From assembly GCA_936440205.1 (NCBI GenBank), contig OW387145.1, positions 10,043,396 to 10,107,395 of the forward strand: a DNA stretch of 64,000 nucleotides. Reading direction: 5' to 3'. Of the stretch, positions 49,375 to 58,541 are shown piece by piece. Below the pieces are notes generated by a model, which worked only from the letters and a program-made list of their open reading frames with translations, was not told the DNA's origin and searched no databases. A program made the position numbers and the translations under genes. Each line of letters opens with the position of its first letter. Position 1 is the stretch's first letter. The stretch is from Lepidonotus clava. Taxonomy: Eukaryota > Annelida > Polychaeta > Phyllodocida > Polynoidae.

Positions 49375-52300
49375 ACATAAAACAGCCCCCGGCCGATCAG
49401 ATCAGCGCGCCCTCTGATGGCCCACATCCACACTACGATGGCCAAACAGCCGCGGGTGGGTCCGGGGCTCTCATAACAAACACAAGCAGTATTTATACAC
49501 TTAATAAACAGGTTGTGTTTTTACACACTCACTCCCCGCGCACCTTCCCGCATGCCTTCGCAGGACTTTTTGAATGGCTAGACAGACACAGTTTCTGAGA
49601 ATCCTGCTGGTTCAAGGTGCCACCTGGGAGTTACCCACCCGGTATAGTTCTTTTGAAGGGAGTTGAATTTCTTCTTTAATAATGGCCCGACTAGATCGCC
49701 CTAGACTGTTTGAGATATTGGAAAATGTATTGAACTCGATCTGGTGCTTCTCTAGAATGACTAAACAGGGAAACTCTACCGTTAACTTATGTTAGATTTT
49801 GACAGGATTAAATATGCACATATATTTTTATAATACATATATTGCATGCTCTTTAGCGCATATTACGTCTTTACACGTGTTTTAACCCGTCAGACACGTC
49901 CATGCCCCCTTTATCGCTCACCCCGCCCCTCCCACACCTGGCGCCCTCTAGTGGCCGGGGTGTTCCCCAGATGTGGACCAGGTCGTACCTGGAGGGGGCA
50001 CCTGACCAGGTGTGAGGGGTATGAGGGGGGCGGGGCCGACCACGCCCACCTACTTACATGTACGTATACACTCAGCCCACCCGACTGCTTTAACCCTTTT
50101 CCGTTCTGGGATATCAATATTTCCCATCACAGAATGATTATGGCTTCATGAATCCAAACTGGGGTTGATTTGAAAGCTAATAAATGAAATTTCCAATTTA
50201 TACTAATGAAATACAAGCTAGATTATAAATATTATAGATAATCTAGCATGAGCCCTAGTCATAAGTGACCGAAGTTTGCATTAGGGAACAGCAAAGTGTT
50301 AATCGCCCCTTGACGTCCTTATCATATGGGGCGGATCTATACATGTACGTGCGCGCCATTATACCCTTTTCCCCTTGAATTCCCAAAGCTTTTGATATTC
50401 AATTCAAACCTAACTTTAAGACGTGCTGACCAATTAAGTCAGAGCATTCTATATGGGTATGTTTAGTTGTAAGATATTTAATTCGAGTGCAATGGCTTTG
50501 GTTTGCAGTTCACTTCAATAATTTGAATGACCTTGGTATAAGATTGAAATAGCTTCACATACTAATCAATTGTGACCCGCGTGCGCTTGCGGAGAACATG
50601 TGTGGCCCTTTTCAACAATAAAACATGAATCAGGGGCCTTTTAACTTTCACCGGAATTTCCACATCTTATCATAATATTGAGACCTAGCTTTTTGGGACA
50701 TCCCTCTATCCATAGAAAAATAGTTATGCGAGAAATGTGTTGCATGTCCTATTGTACATTGGTTAAAGCCTATATGGTAGCAGAACGCCACACTTATGAC
50801 AACGTCCTATCACTTAATCATATTTTCTTTCCTCGATAGATCACTATTACATTGATGTTGTCTTGTCAACATGAAATAAGAAGCAGCTGTCTGTTCTTTA
50901 AAGGGCAAGAACACTTAACAAGATTTGGATGGACAAAAAGTCGTTGGCGGAGTAATTTCTTCCTTGTGCCAACTGGCAAGAATCCTCACTCTACACTCTT
51001 AAAAGTTAACCAACTGCATGCTGGGAAAAAGGCGAGTGACCCTCACCCCCAATCCAGGTCAAACCGGAAGTACGGAGCGTCTTCCCTCCTCCCGGACGGA
51101 GAGCGGTATTTGCTCCTACGGAGGAGAGTTCTACAGGTGAGTTGCTCCAGGCACGCGCACTCCTCCATCACACACCTCACCTTCTGTATACACGCGCCAT
51201 AAAAAAGAATAGTCCCGTCCTACTTTACGTCCAAGGTTAGGCGAAGTTTAAGGCCACCAGAGTGTACTTCCCTCATAAGCTGATTTTGCAGATTTTGAGC
51301 AAGCCAAGCAGGATCGGTGTATTGGAAAGCCTTTGTATCGTGTTCAGACTTACAAAGTTTTAGCACTGAGAGCCATAAAGTTTAACTAAGCTTTTTTCCA
51401 CGACAGTTAAGGTCCCTTCCATTGAACATTTATGACAGCACCCCACGGTCCCACATCCTACTAACACAATACCTTTAAATGCGGGAACCTCTTGAGCGAT
51501 GCGACGAATATTCAGGTCGAATTAGAGATCACTAGCGACGAATATCTAACATTGTCAACTATTTTTCAAGTGATTGCCCTATTTTTTAGGTTTTCTGTTC
51601 GCATGGTTCAACGGGAACACCATTTCGAACAGTTTTCAATCAGTTCTGGTAGTTTGCCACCAGTTCTGTTTTCCAAAACGACCAGAATTACAATCCTTTC
51701 TCTCAGTGGGTTCCCGTATTTAATCAGAATGACTAGTCTACTTATTCAAATTAATACTTTGATTCTTCGGTTTTATCAATGACGAAGTTTCTCTCGTAGA
51801 TTTATTGCAATTAGTTTAGCGAAGCCACGGCCAAATTCTGTCAATATTTTGATGACTCTACCGTATAAACGAACAAAACGTACAGGCTCAATAGCACTTT
51901 CCTTTGACTTTTTACTCATTTCCCTTTAAATTCTAACAAAAAAAGCCCACAAAAACATTTCGTTGCAGCTCTGCGCTGTTGTATCTCGGCTTGAGATGTA
52001 TGAGAGGTTGTTCCCCGGTCGGGGTGTGTCGGCACGTGCGGCCCCTCACACCTCTATTAGTCCGCCCGTCGGGGCTGACAAAGGATGATGCACGACCTGT
52101 GGTTAACCCACCCCCGGCCCCAACAGAACCCTCCAATCGTCCATGTACAGGCGCGCACGTTCAGATGCACGTACGCTTACACAATTTTCGCACGTGCGAT
52201 TGCATCTGGTTTTAGACGAAGTATAATTGCGAACAGGGACGGATTAAGAGGAGGGCCCCCCCCCCCCACACACACACACACTTTTTTTTGTGGGGGGGGG

Positions 52301-55300
52301 GGCAAAATTTTATATTTCTTAAATCAAAACTCTATTCCGCAACTAGGGCGCCTCACAATTTGACATAAGGGTGCCCCCTGATTTAAATCTCTTGCTCAGC
52401 CACTGGCGACCGTGAATTTGACTGATGGCCCGCGAATATGTGGTATTGAATTGTACATATGCATGTTTGATCTGGATCGGCTCAAAATCGACCGATTATT
52501 TGGATAGAATATTCCGAGCTTAATGTTGATCTGTGCCTGAATTTGAGGATGAGGATGCTGCTAAATGATTTTACTGTTGTTGATAACATGTAATCCTTTT
52601 CCGATTTTGCATGGGGCAACTGCGAACGTGTACAAGAATAAAAAAATACATGTATATATACTCTTATCATGTAACTTACTTATTAGAGAGTGCGTCAACA
52701 GCTGTCCGTTTTGTAACCAAATGTGACGTGGAAAGCCGATGCCAACCCAGCCCTTCCCCTTTCTTTCTCACACCTCCCATTCTCCCCTTCTCACCCCCCC
52801 CCCTACTGGTTGTTGTGGGATAACACTTAAGGATAGACACCAGTGGTCAGGGTGCAAATGGCGTGACTCTCTTTAATCAAAGCCAGAATATTTATTCCAT
52901 GCAAAATGTCCTTATATGATATATGATTGAATAGCCAGTTAAAAACACTATCTAGTGATATAAGTTATATATCTATACAAAATACAAAGAATAGGTATCT
53001 ATGTCGAAAATTAAAAAATGTCATTTTTCTCTTTGAGTCTTTTGAACATGAATATCTCACTTGATATTTAAGCAAAAGACTTGAAACTTTTGGTATAGCT
53101 TCCTCAGATATATATGGAGGGAAGCGTGTCTCAGAATTTTGATACAGCCCCTAGTTTTTATTTTATGAAATGTAGAAAATGATTTTGGGGGAAAATCTTA
53201 AAAAGTTTCCCGTTTTTTCCCGTTTTTTGACATAAAATCAAAACTAAGATACTAATCAAAATTTTGAGACACGCTTCCCTGCATATGAATGTTATGAACC
53301 TATGTGTAAAACCTTATTCATGTCAGATCATTATTAACCGAGATATCAATGTTCAAAAAATAAAAGTAAAAAAATCAGTTTTTATTTGATAAAATCTGCG
53401 ATTCTACTACCATTATAATGTTCTTTATATCATTAGACAGAGTAAAATAAGAGCTTTCACATGATGTATAACATGTTAGGATCGGAGCATTAGTGACAGA
53501 GCCATTGATGCTTTCCTGTATAGGCCTCCAACCACTGGTGTCTATCCTTAACCCGACCTCTGGTGGCCCTAATTTACAACTAGTACTGTTACCTCAGGAG
53601 AGGGTAAAGTTTGGGGCGGGAGTGAACACAGACCGGCCCTGGGGTAACTTTAGGTAAACCCTGGGGTGAGACTTCTATCTGCTGGATTAGGTCCTTCCCA
53701 GCCAACGTGCGATGTAACAGAAACGTTCTGCAACCATACTTCTTTAGTCAGTTTGTTACGTACTGAGATGGCACGTAACAATTATGTTATTGATGATGAA
53801 GTTGAAACCTCACCAAATCAGAACATTACTATAACATTATTTTATGGTGAGGTTAGCATGAAGCCATAATAGAACATTATAAAAACCTTCTGTTTGTGTT
53901 GAAGAACGTAACCAGAACATTGTAATAAAATCACAATGTGACATCACAGCAGTGGGTTGCAGTGGGAGTCATCAAGAGATCATAACAAGAACCAATACAG
54001 AACCAACCAGAATGTTGCTGCCGGGTTTGCTGCATGCAATGTTTAAATAGCGTCACATCCTTGTCTGGGTTTCGTTTCGTATGCACCCTTTTCAATAGTT
54101 TGGCACCCTGCTAGCGCAATAGGCCCAAGCCAATGTATAGGGACATGGGTTCAAATGGGCCCAGACTAAAAATGCTGGGTTCAATATAGATATATCAAAT
54201 ATCCTGATATATGTTCTATATAGTAATATCATATATCCTGATATATGTAAATCAGTAACATGCCGAAACTAGTCGATTCGCCACTGATTTAAATGTCTGA
54301 TTAATGAAATCAAGTGAAATGGAGGGGGTAACCCCTGGTTCATTCTGATAAAATGCTCTTTTATGCCAAAATCTTAATTGCATCGTACTAAAGGATAAGT
54401 TCATAGTTTTATCCACCATCTAAGATGCAGATTAACATTGTACTTTTTACTCCTTCTCTTCGTTTTTTGAAAGTTAAGTCATCATTACTTCCGTCACACA
54501 CCATTCCCCGAGTATCCTTACGTTGGAATAGGGGATTCCTCCTTGGGGCGTGTGCAGGCCAACCGTTAGAACGCAGTCATGGTCTTTACATGCGTTGTTA
54601 CCTCTCTGACATCTAAGTGACAACTTAAGCCTGGAGATGGTGACAAGTACCTTGCTTATGTATTTATGTCTCGCGTTGATGGAATGTATATCTGATATAA
54701 ATTTATCACATATTTAATTTTCATCTCATCAGCTGGTTTACCTGCATATTGTCTTTGGGTAGTGTACTTCCATGGGCCTCTAGATCTATTGCCAAGGCGA
54801 GAGACCACCGGTACCATTCCCAGGGTTCATATATGCTCTTATTAATATGAATAGGAAGGTTTGACCATTCAGTGCCTAGAGGACTGAATTCTTTACACCA
54901 ATGGCCCCTGGCAAATTGGCGGAGAAAGATGCATAAGACACATGGGGTCATAAATTATGATAAAAATAATATGAAACTGGGTGGGGAGTTCTGCCCTGAA
55001 CTAACTTTTTTCATTACTCTTAGCTTCTTATATGAGATTACAAGCCCTACGGTACAAGGCCTAGGGATAAACCCCAGACACCAGTCACTTTGGAATTCAA
55101 AGACAGGTTTTCCAGCAAAAGATTAAACAATATAAGCACTAGTTTCCTGTCGGTTTGAGAAAAGTGACAAAATATTAGGCTAAATGGACACGGATCACAA
55201 GTGGCAATACTGAGTCCATTATAAAGCAGCACAAATAATATCGATTAAACATGCAAAATGTATTGTCAATGAATAGAGATATGCAATTATGATAACGGCA

Positions 55301-55754
55301 GCTCCCTTTGTCTCCCGTAACATGGTTTCCAAACCTACGCTAAGTTTAAAGAAGCGGTATACTCCGTCTGTAGCAACTAAGCAAGGTTAAGTTTTAATGA
55401 CATTTGCCTGACGACCACGTCACTGGCGACATGTTTTTCTTTTTCAGAACGTCATCCGGCAATGTCATTGGTTGCGTCACAAAATTCGGTCAACGGTGTC
55501 AGCGACGATACCACCCCTTTAAAGCAATCATTCCAATACTCACCGACGACTTTGGTCCACTGCGCGTGGGGTCTGAAGAGGGGGTACTGTTTGGGGAATA
55601 CGTCCCGCGACCACAGGGCGGTAAAGGTGATGTTGTACCTAGCCAGTCCTGGACACTCTCCTCCTCCCCTGGACCGACGCCGGTCAGAGGCCGCCCCAGC
55701 CCCGCCCGCCGCCACCAGCACCACCAGAAGTAGGCCCGCCTCCCACGGGGACAT
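30182..55754 (-). CDS. SPON2 / mindin orthologue, secreted matrix and pattern-recognition protein
   Basis: Six exons (55544-55754, 35203-35417, 33668-33804, 32993-33140, 31846-32080, 30182-30396) join in phases 1, 0, 2, 0, 1 to give 386 residues. A probable 69-nt exon at 31260-31328 makes 409. Residues 1-22 are a signal peptide. The spondin domain (about 34-237) carries near-invariant mindin motifs: [33 protein letters not shown] and [12 protein letters not shown]. One thrombospondin type 1 repeat follows, with six cysteines and WSEWGAC, a C-mannosylation motif. The single repeat separates it from F-spondin, which has several plus a reeler domain. Human mindin is 331 aa; the excess is a linker of about 100 residues, first acidic, then Pro/Thr, then Gln/Arg-rich. 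In vertebrates mindin binds integrins and microbial surface glycans and acts as an opsonin. Confidence 0.95.
30397..31259 (-). other. SPON2 intron before the thrombospondin exon
   Basis: An AT-rich intron of about 860 bp. No repeat with clear ends or further exon was seen. Confidence 0.7.
31260..31328 (-). CDS. Probable SPON2 linker exon (69 nt, in phase)
   Basis: A GC-rich 69-nt island with acceptor GGTCACCAG and donor GGAG|GTACTT. Read in the phase left by the preceding exon (1), it encodes [20 protein letters not shown] plus DG and restores the same phase, so including or skipping it keeps the frame. The acceptor is a tandem CAGCAG, allowing a one-alanine difference. It is likely a true and possibly alternative exon that extends the acidic linker. 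Confidence 0.55.
31329..31845 (-). other. SPON2 intron, holds a small inverted-repeat element
   Basis: Contains a 103-bp element at 31631-31733 and otherwise no feature. Confidence 0.6.
31631..31733. mobile_element. Small CAGTAAAACCCC-type MITE
   Basis: GTAAAACCCCTAATATATGCC at the left is approximately reverse-complemented by GGCTTAAATTAGGGTTTTAC at the right, next to TA on the left. The head resembles pogo/Tc1-type termini. A 103-bp deletion derivative. Confidence 0.5.
31846..32080 (-). CDS. SPON2 linker exon
   Basis: 235 nt, entered in phase 0 after TGTTTCTCCCACCAG and left in phase 1 at CAGG|GTAAGT. It encodes an acidic run ([14 protein letters not shown]), a Pro/Thr stretch and a long Gln/Arg/Lys tract (from [14 protein letters not shown] to the end). 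Human mindin has nothing of this size here. It contains two perfect TGACGTCA octamers (31996, 32026). Confidence 0.9.
32212..32254. repeat. (TA)n microsatellite
   Basis: About 43 bp of alternating T and A in the SPON2 intron between the linker exon and the preceding spondin exon. Confidence 0.9.
32993..33140 (-). CDS. SPON2 spondin-domain exon 4
   Basis: 148 nt, entered in phase 2 after ATAACCTTTATCCACAG and left in phase 0 at AGGAAG|GTACCG. It encodes [15 protein letters not shown], the invariant [12 protein letters not shown] and [11 protein letters not shown], matching the end of the vertebrate spondin domain. Confidence 0.95.
33443..33540. mobile_element. CAGNGGCGGATCC-type element, one end only
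   Basis: Starts CAGGGGCGGATCCAAGG and continues into a G-run. No matching right end was found, so it is a fragment. Confidence 0.4.
33668..33804 (-). CDS. SPON2 spondin-domain exon 3
   Basis: 137 nt, entered in phase 0 after CACCTTTGCCCACAG and left in phase 2 at ATGGG|GTACGT. It encodes [18 protein letters not shown], the SLDLC cysteine and LHPYDAGTD, the most conserved block of mindin. Confidence 0.95.
33805..35202 (-). other. SPON2 intron with one coding-like island
   Basis: A 1.4-kb intron. A GC-richer patch at 34281-34385 reads on the minus strand as [18 protein letters not shown] followed by a donor-like GTGTGG. The flanking spondin exons join perfectly without it, so it is at most an alternative or unrelated fragment. 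Confidence 0.4.
35203..35417 (-). CDS. SPON2 spondin-domain exon 2
   Basis: 215 nt, entered in phase 1 after ATGTGTTTTTTCCCGCAG and left in phase 0 at TCAGAG|GTACGT. It encodes [18 protein letters not shown] to VVVDGKHSE, aligning with the vertebrate HSSDYSMW to RRHS segment. Confidence 0.95.
35581..35951. mobile_element. MITE family D (371 bp)
   Basis: The left end TAATGCCTGGTCCCCACTTG and the right end AAGTGGGGACGCGGCTTTA are inverted repeats. The interior has several GGCGAC / GTCGCC words in both orientations. TA flanks the ends. Confidence 0.75.
36616..37015. mobile_element. MITE with TCGCAACAGCGA subterminal repeats (400 bp)
   Basis: CAGTGCTCCGTCGCATAAC on the left matches CTGTGGTCCGTCGCATAAC read inward from the right. 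The palindromic word TCGCAACAGCGA or a close variant recurs about six times near both ends, like transposase-binding subterminal repeats. A clear target duplication was not found. Confidence 0.65.
39640..39647. repeat. 8-bp target site duplication, left copy
   Basis: CCATTAAC directly before the element at 39648; an identical octamer follows its right end at 41394-41401. Confidence 0.75.
40130..40204 (+). repeat. tRNA-like sequence 1 inside the hAT-like element
   Basis: A 75-nt segment whose first seven bases TATGAGT pair with its last seven ACTCATG (one wobble). It has a B-box-like GGTTCAAGTCC and an A-box-like TGGCTAGAGC. The anticodon arm is degenerate. More likely a tRNA-derived relic or SINE head than a working tRNA. 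Confidence 0.55.
40380..40452 (-). repeat. tRNA-like sequence 2 inside the hAT-like element
   Basis: Read on the minus strand it has TGGCCCAATGGTTAGAG (A box), then ATCTGCAAATA in the anticodon position and GAGGGTTCAAATC (B box). Stems are imperfect. Confidence 0.5.
40691..40760 (-). repeat. tRNA-like sequence 3 inside the hAT-like element
   Basis: Read on the minus strand it begins AACCAGTGGCCTAGTGGC (A box), has GGACTTCAAATCAGCAG in the anticodon position and GTAGGTTCAAACCC (B box), and closes with GGTT pairing to the first AACC. Confidence 0.5.
41459..41496. repeat. (TA)n microsatellite
   Basis: About 38 bp of alternating T and A, 60 bp beyond the hAT-like element. Confidence 0.9.
42453..42506. 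promoter_or_regulatory. Cluster of four CACGTG/CACATG E-boxes in SPON2 intron 1
   Basis: GTCACGTGAC (42453), GTCACATGAC (42466), TCACGTGAC (42484) and CCACGTGAC (42498) lie within 54 bp and are followed by AGGTCAAGG. GTCACGTGAC is the preferred site of MITF/TFE (CLEAR element) and USF factors. The same decamer occurs upstream of the SPON2 start (55977) and at 58586. An intronic enhancer is inferred. Confidence 0.5.
43937..44382. mobile_element. MITE family A, copy 3
   Basis: Starts TAAGACCATCCCAG and ends GATGGGCTTA. It is more diverged than the copies at 8614 and 22401 but co-linear with them from end to end, with shared phrases such as GCAGCTTTATATATTGGC. Confidence 0.8.
45185..45332. mobile_element. 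Foldback element with 65-bp arms
   Basis: The left arm 45185-45249 and right arm 45266-45332 are reverse complements with few mismatches (AAAAATTACTGCCC against GGGCAGTAATTTTT at the tip, GGTTGACAGTACA further out), separated by a 16-bp loop. Transcribed in either direction, it would form a long hairpin. Related words (GGGCAGTAT and its inverse) recur at 45398-45650, so it may be part of a larger repeat. Confidence 0.7.
46090..46117. repeat. (ATCC)n microsatellite
   Basis: Six to seven tandem ATCC units. Confidence 0.85.
46499..46594. mobile_element. CAGNGGCGGATCC-type palindromic element (96 bp)
   Basis: The left end CAGTGGCGGATTTAAA and the right end (inverse) CAGCAGCGGATCCACC are inverted repeats around an AGGGG/CCCCT core. 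Confidence 0.6.
46859..46881. repeat. Poly(G) run
   Basis: About 22 consecutive G residues on the plus strand, the longest of several G or C homopolymers in the window (others near 16499, 20970, 26778, 28301, 49341 and 52257). Confidence 0.85.
47239..47583 (+). mobile_element. CCCAGCCAA-ended repeat family, copy 1 (about 345 bp)
   Basis: Starts CCCAGCTAGATTGCGACATAAC and continues AGAAACATTCTGCAACC, matching 53698-54069 over most of its length (GATGGCACATGACAATTATG, then GAACATTATAGGAAC). The right end is eroded (TATTATGTCACACCTCCTGATGGG). No coding capacity. Confidence 0.7.
48301..48455. repeat. Minisatellite with a 12-bp unit
   Basis: About 13 units of GTCTGTGAGTAG or GTCTATGAGCAG, with looser units extending left to about 48141. 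Because 12 is a multiple of three, the array is open in several frames on both strands, which creates spurious long reading frames. Confidence 0.85.
49036..49143. mobile_element. GGGACGGATCC-type palindromic element (108 bp)
   Basis: GGGACGGATTTGGAGAG on the left and, inverted, GGGACGGATCCAGAGAT on the right. Confidence 0.6.
49937..49955 (-). promoter_or_regulatory. CTCF-like motif in SPON2 intron 1
   Basis: On the minus strand CCGGCCACTAGAGGGCGCCA, a close match to the CTCF core CCACNAGRGGGCGC. It lies in a GC-rich patch with CCCCGCCCC and GGGGCGGGG boxes and several CACCTG/CAGGTG words (49921-50045), suggesting a regulatory element. Confidence 0.5.
51010..51136 (+). promoter_or_regulatory. 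Possible TATA-less promoter and first exon, antisense to SPON2
   Basis: GCATGCTGGGAAA (like the ZNF143 site), then ACCGGAAGT (an ETS site), then a GC-rich 80-bp segment ending CTACAG|GTGAGT, a consensus donor on the plus strand. No acceptor partner was identified. A transcript starting here would run antisense inside SPON2 intron 1. Confidence 0.3.
52234..52405. mobile_element. CAGNGGCGGATCC-type element with C- and G-runs (172 bp)
   Basis: Starts CAGGGACGGATTAAGAGG and ends, inverted, CAGTGGCTGAGCAAGAG. The middle has a C-run, a CA tract and a G-run that can pair with each other. Confidence 0.5.
52831..53547. mobile_element. TTAA-flanked MITE with 17-bp perfect TIR (717 bp)
   Basis: GGATAGACACCAGTGGT at the left is exactly inverted at the right, and TTAA stands outside both ends (52827-52830, 53548-53551), as in piggyBac-type insertions. 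Inside, AAGCGTGTCTCAGAATTTTG near 53123 is inverted near 53255. No coding capacity. Confidence 0.85.
53698..54069 (+). mobile_element. CCCAGCCAA-ended repeat family, copy 2 (about 370 bp)
   Basis: The left end CCCAGCCAACGTGCGATGTAAC and the right end, inverted, CCCAGACAAGGATGTGACG are imperfect inverted repeats. It shares body sequence with 47239 and 62970 (CAGAAACGTTCTGCAACC, CAGAACATT, AAGAACC). Probably a miniature DNA transposon. Confidence 0.7.
55544..55754 (-). CDS. SPON2 exon 1 (signal peptide and start of the spondin domain)
   Basis: 211 nt from ATG in the context GTGACCATGT to the donor GTCG|GTGAGT (phase 1). It encodes a signal peptide ([14 protein letters not shown]), an Arg/Gly-rich junction, the first domain cysteine (GECPG), a YNITFTALW block with an N-glycosylation sequon, and [14 protein letters not shown]. 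Confidence 0.95.
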
Positions 55755-57193
55755 GGTCACAGCGTCCTGAGCAGGTCTGAGCAACTCGGTGAGCAGGTAT
55801 GGGTAGGGCAGGAGTAGGGTCAGGGGTGTCTCAGGGACAGTTAGGACGTCCTGGCCGTCTGGGTAGGTCTTACCGCGTCAATTCTGAGCAGGCGCAGGGG
55901 GCCTTAAAGTACTACGAGCAAGTCCGAGCAGATCTGAGTAACTCTCTACGAGATGGGAACGAGGCCCACGAGAGGTGTCACGTGACGGGTCTCGCTGGGT
56001 CCCGGTAGGTGGAGCACCTCTTTAAGAATGGACGCTCCCGACCAGCGGGGGTAACTTTGTACTGGCGGAGGGTACATGTTGGTCGGGAGTTGGCGGCTTG
56101 AGGAGCTGCCCTCTGATTGGTGGAGGGCTGGCCAATGGGATGGGGACTGGGCCTGGCGTGCGATTGTTAGATTTTGGAGTGTTTCAAGAGTGATAAATCG
56201 CATATTCAACTTGTTTATATTTAAAGGTTATACTTTGGCAGTGTGCTATAATATATACTAAACAGACTTAATGTAATACAGATTGTAACAACAAAATTTC
56301 CATTTGTCATCATGTAAACACGTAGATTTTTAAGGAGGACATATGTAGCAAATAATGGCAATTACTCTGCTATATGGAAATTCTGCAGATATTGAAAACA
56401 TTCGTTAAATCATTTTAAATAAAGAAATGAAAAAACTCTTGCCGAAGGACACCCGACATTTTAGCATTGTAAAATACATTTTCTCAACATAAATAGATGA
56501 TAGGGCGATAAGTACACCCGGCGGCATGGTACGCAATCCGTTAATCCTTTGCCTAGAATCTGAGTTAACTATCAGCATTAGGAGGGACATGCCCTTACCA
56601 TGCTGGCCGACTTATATGTTGTGACAATAATCTGAGGTAAAAACCAATTTGGTCGTGATGCTATACTTTCTAAGTGTGAATGGTTCTTGGCTTTACCTTG
56701 ATGTGACTACCACAGGTGCAGATTACGAGGGTCTCATTTGGTTCTGTCCACTCTGACAGCGTTATGTGTATAGACCAAGTCTGATATAAGCCCAGCCCCA
56801 GTGGCCTGTTTCATCGATAGCATATCTGTCGTAGCTACTTCAGATTGTATACCCCTTGTGGTATTTCCCTCAATCTTTTTAAAACTGCATTATTTTTATA
56901 AATAAAATGGACCCAAACTGCCATCCCATTTATAAGCTCATACACATATTAAGAAAACTTCTGCATCTATTTTCTAAACAGATAATTCAAAATCCAGGAG
57001 TTTAAGATCAAGGATATATGCTTATGACCATTATTAACAGCTAGCATGGACTCATTTTTGTTCATATATTTCATATAACCAATAATAGAATGTCATAGGT
57101 TTTTAATTGCTCCACACAAATTTACTGCTAAGAGATGTGTACCTCTTGGAGTGACCTACATAAGATTCACGCATGCGCTCTCCTGGGTCGCGT
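55755..57193. promoter_or_regulatory. SPON2 5' UTR and promoter region
   Basis: The first 350 bp upstream of the start codon are GC-rich and contain GTCACGTGAC (55977-55986). A weak TATA-like CTTTAAGG lies on the minus strand near 55897-55904. The rest to 57193 is AT-rich with no feature. The transcription start cannot be fixed from sequence. Confidence 0.45.
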
Positions 57194-57205
57194 AATGGTT
57201 GAGGG
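57194..57205. repeat. 12-bp target site duplication of the SINE, left copy
   Basis: AATGGTTGAGGG, identical to 57524-57535. Confidence 0.8.
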
Positions 57206-57523
57206 TTGGTTATTGGTTATTGGTTGCTTTACACCCTAATTAACTGCCAGGGTCATATCAAGGGTGGTGATGGGGATCGAATCTATGAGAAGGTAGAGAC
57301 CGTACCCCTACACTTTTACCGAGGTAGGTGTTCTTTAATGTGCAGGGACCCATAGGCAGGGCCCTACACACAACAGCCAATGGTCCTCTAGGGACCTTTG
57401 ATAACCCAGTTGTTGTGGGAGAAACACATAGGGGTGTAGCAGCCCAGCCTGTCCCAGGATCGAACCCAGGACCTCCCACACTCCAGGCGAATGCTCTAGC
57501 CACTTCACCACCCCGTGCCCCCA
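57206..57523 (-). mobile_element. Full-length tRNA-derived SINE (318 bp)
   Basis: On the minus strand it begins with a tRNA-like head (GGGGTGGTGAAGTGGCTAG as A box, CCTGGGTTCGATCC as B box), has an unrelated body and ends in a short AACCAAT tandem tail. Perfect 12-bp duplications AATGGTTGAGGG on both sides show LINE-type target-primed insertion and a recent date. Confidence 0.85.
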
Positions 57524-57535
57524 AATGGTTGAGGG
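57524..57535. repeat. 12-bp target site duplication of the SINE, right copy
   Basis: AATGGTTGAGGG, identical to 57194-57205. Confidence 0.8.
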
Positions 57536-58541
57536 AGTCTCGATTGTCTTCTATTGTGCATGATACCAAAAGCAATGGTGGATATATAAGAGGTACGTTG
57601 TATGTAGCCCTTCTTAGAGGAACCAGTTTGTTTTAGGCGTAGTTTATTCTCCCGGACACACATCATAGTTTCCTTGAACGTTGGATTATCTATATATAAG
57701 GACCAAAAAAAAGAAGGGGGAAGGGCATTGGGAAAAGATGAAATGGTTTCGATCCGTGGCTACTGCATCTCCGGTCTACATCTTTATTATGTTGTCATAT
57801 AAGTATACATTTGTTTTATCGTTCATTTGTATGTAATGGTAACGACTCACGGTTTTCATTTAGAAGACGCCAAAGTCATGCTGCTATAGTCAAACCCATT
57901 TCTTACATCAATTGCGCTGAATATCAAGCTGTACGTTAATGATCAAATTCCGTCTTTGGTCAAAGGGAAAACAGACGAGAAAACACCAAGAAGTTTATTC
58001 TTTCTGTGTTCATGTAAGATGTACTAATTAACTTAGTCATCTCCAATGGCAATTCAAAGTATATACTCAACACAGTATTCCTCCTAAGACAAACACAAAA
58101 CTATAGATCCGTTTTACTTTTCGATGCTACGTACATGAAAAGGACACATACAAAGTAAGTTTCTTTTCAGTTGAATTTTCTTTTTTTCACACCATTTTTA
58201 TAATCAACAAAATATTGCTCATGTTCAGCCATCGAGTCTGCACATATAAGACTGTATGTCTTTTCATACATTAATGAACATATCAAAACATTTAGATAGG
58301 CTGGTAAGTATAAAGACTTTTTATATATTGAAAGGGGCACCAATGCCTTCGAATGAACTTTATGAACTACTTTCTACATACATGTATTACCGGCTCCTAT
58401 ATCCGCTTCAATTGCCCATCCTTAACATTACCTCACACAGAAGAGATCCCAAGACCCGTGCAAGCTGCCAGTGCTAAGGCAGGAGCATAGGGCACCAGTT
58501 TGGCACACACCCCATAGAGCACCATGACTAACGCCACTTCT

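Larger units (their letters stand above)
35418..55543 (-). other. SPON2 intron 1 (about 20 kb)
   Basis: Phase 1, donor GTCG|GTGAGT. It carries many mobile elements (35581, 36616, 39648, 43937, 45185, 46499, 47239, 49036, 52234, 52831, 53698), a minisatellite (48301-48455) and microsatellites. It also holds an E-box cluster (42453-42506), a CTCF-like site (49937) and GC-rich islands near 37981-38080, 44541-44600, 49921-50045 and 51010-51136, listed separately where they merit it. Long first introns commonly hold regulatory elements. Confidence 0.8.

Noticed and set aside
30182-55754. F-spondin (SPON1) as the identity of the minus-strand gene
   Set aside because: Only one thrombospondin repeat and no reeler domain, and the signal peptide runs straight into the spondin domain. 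The motif set matches mindin.
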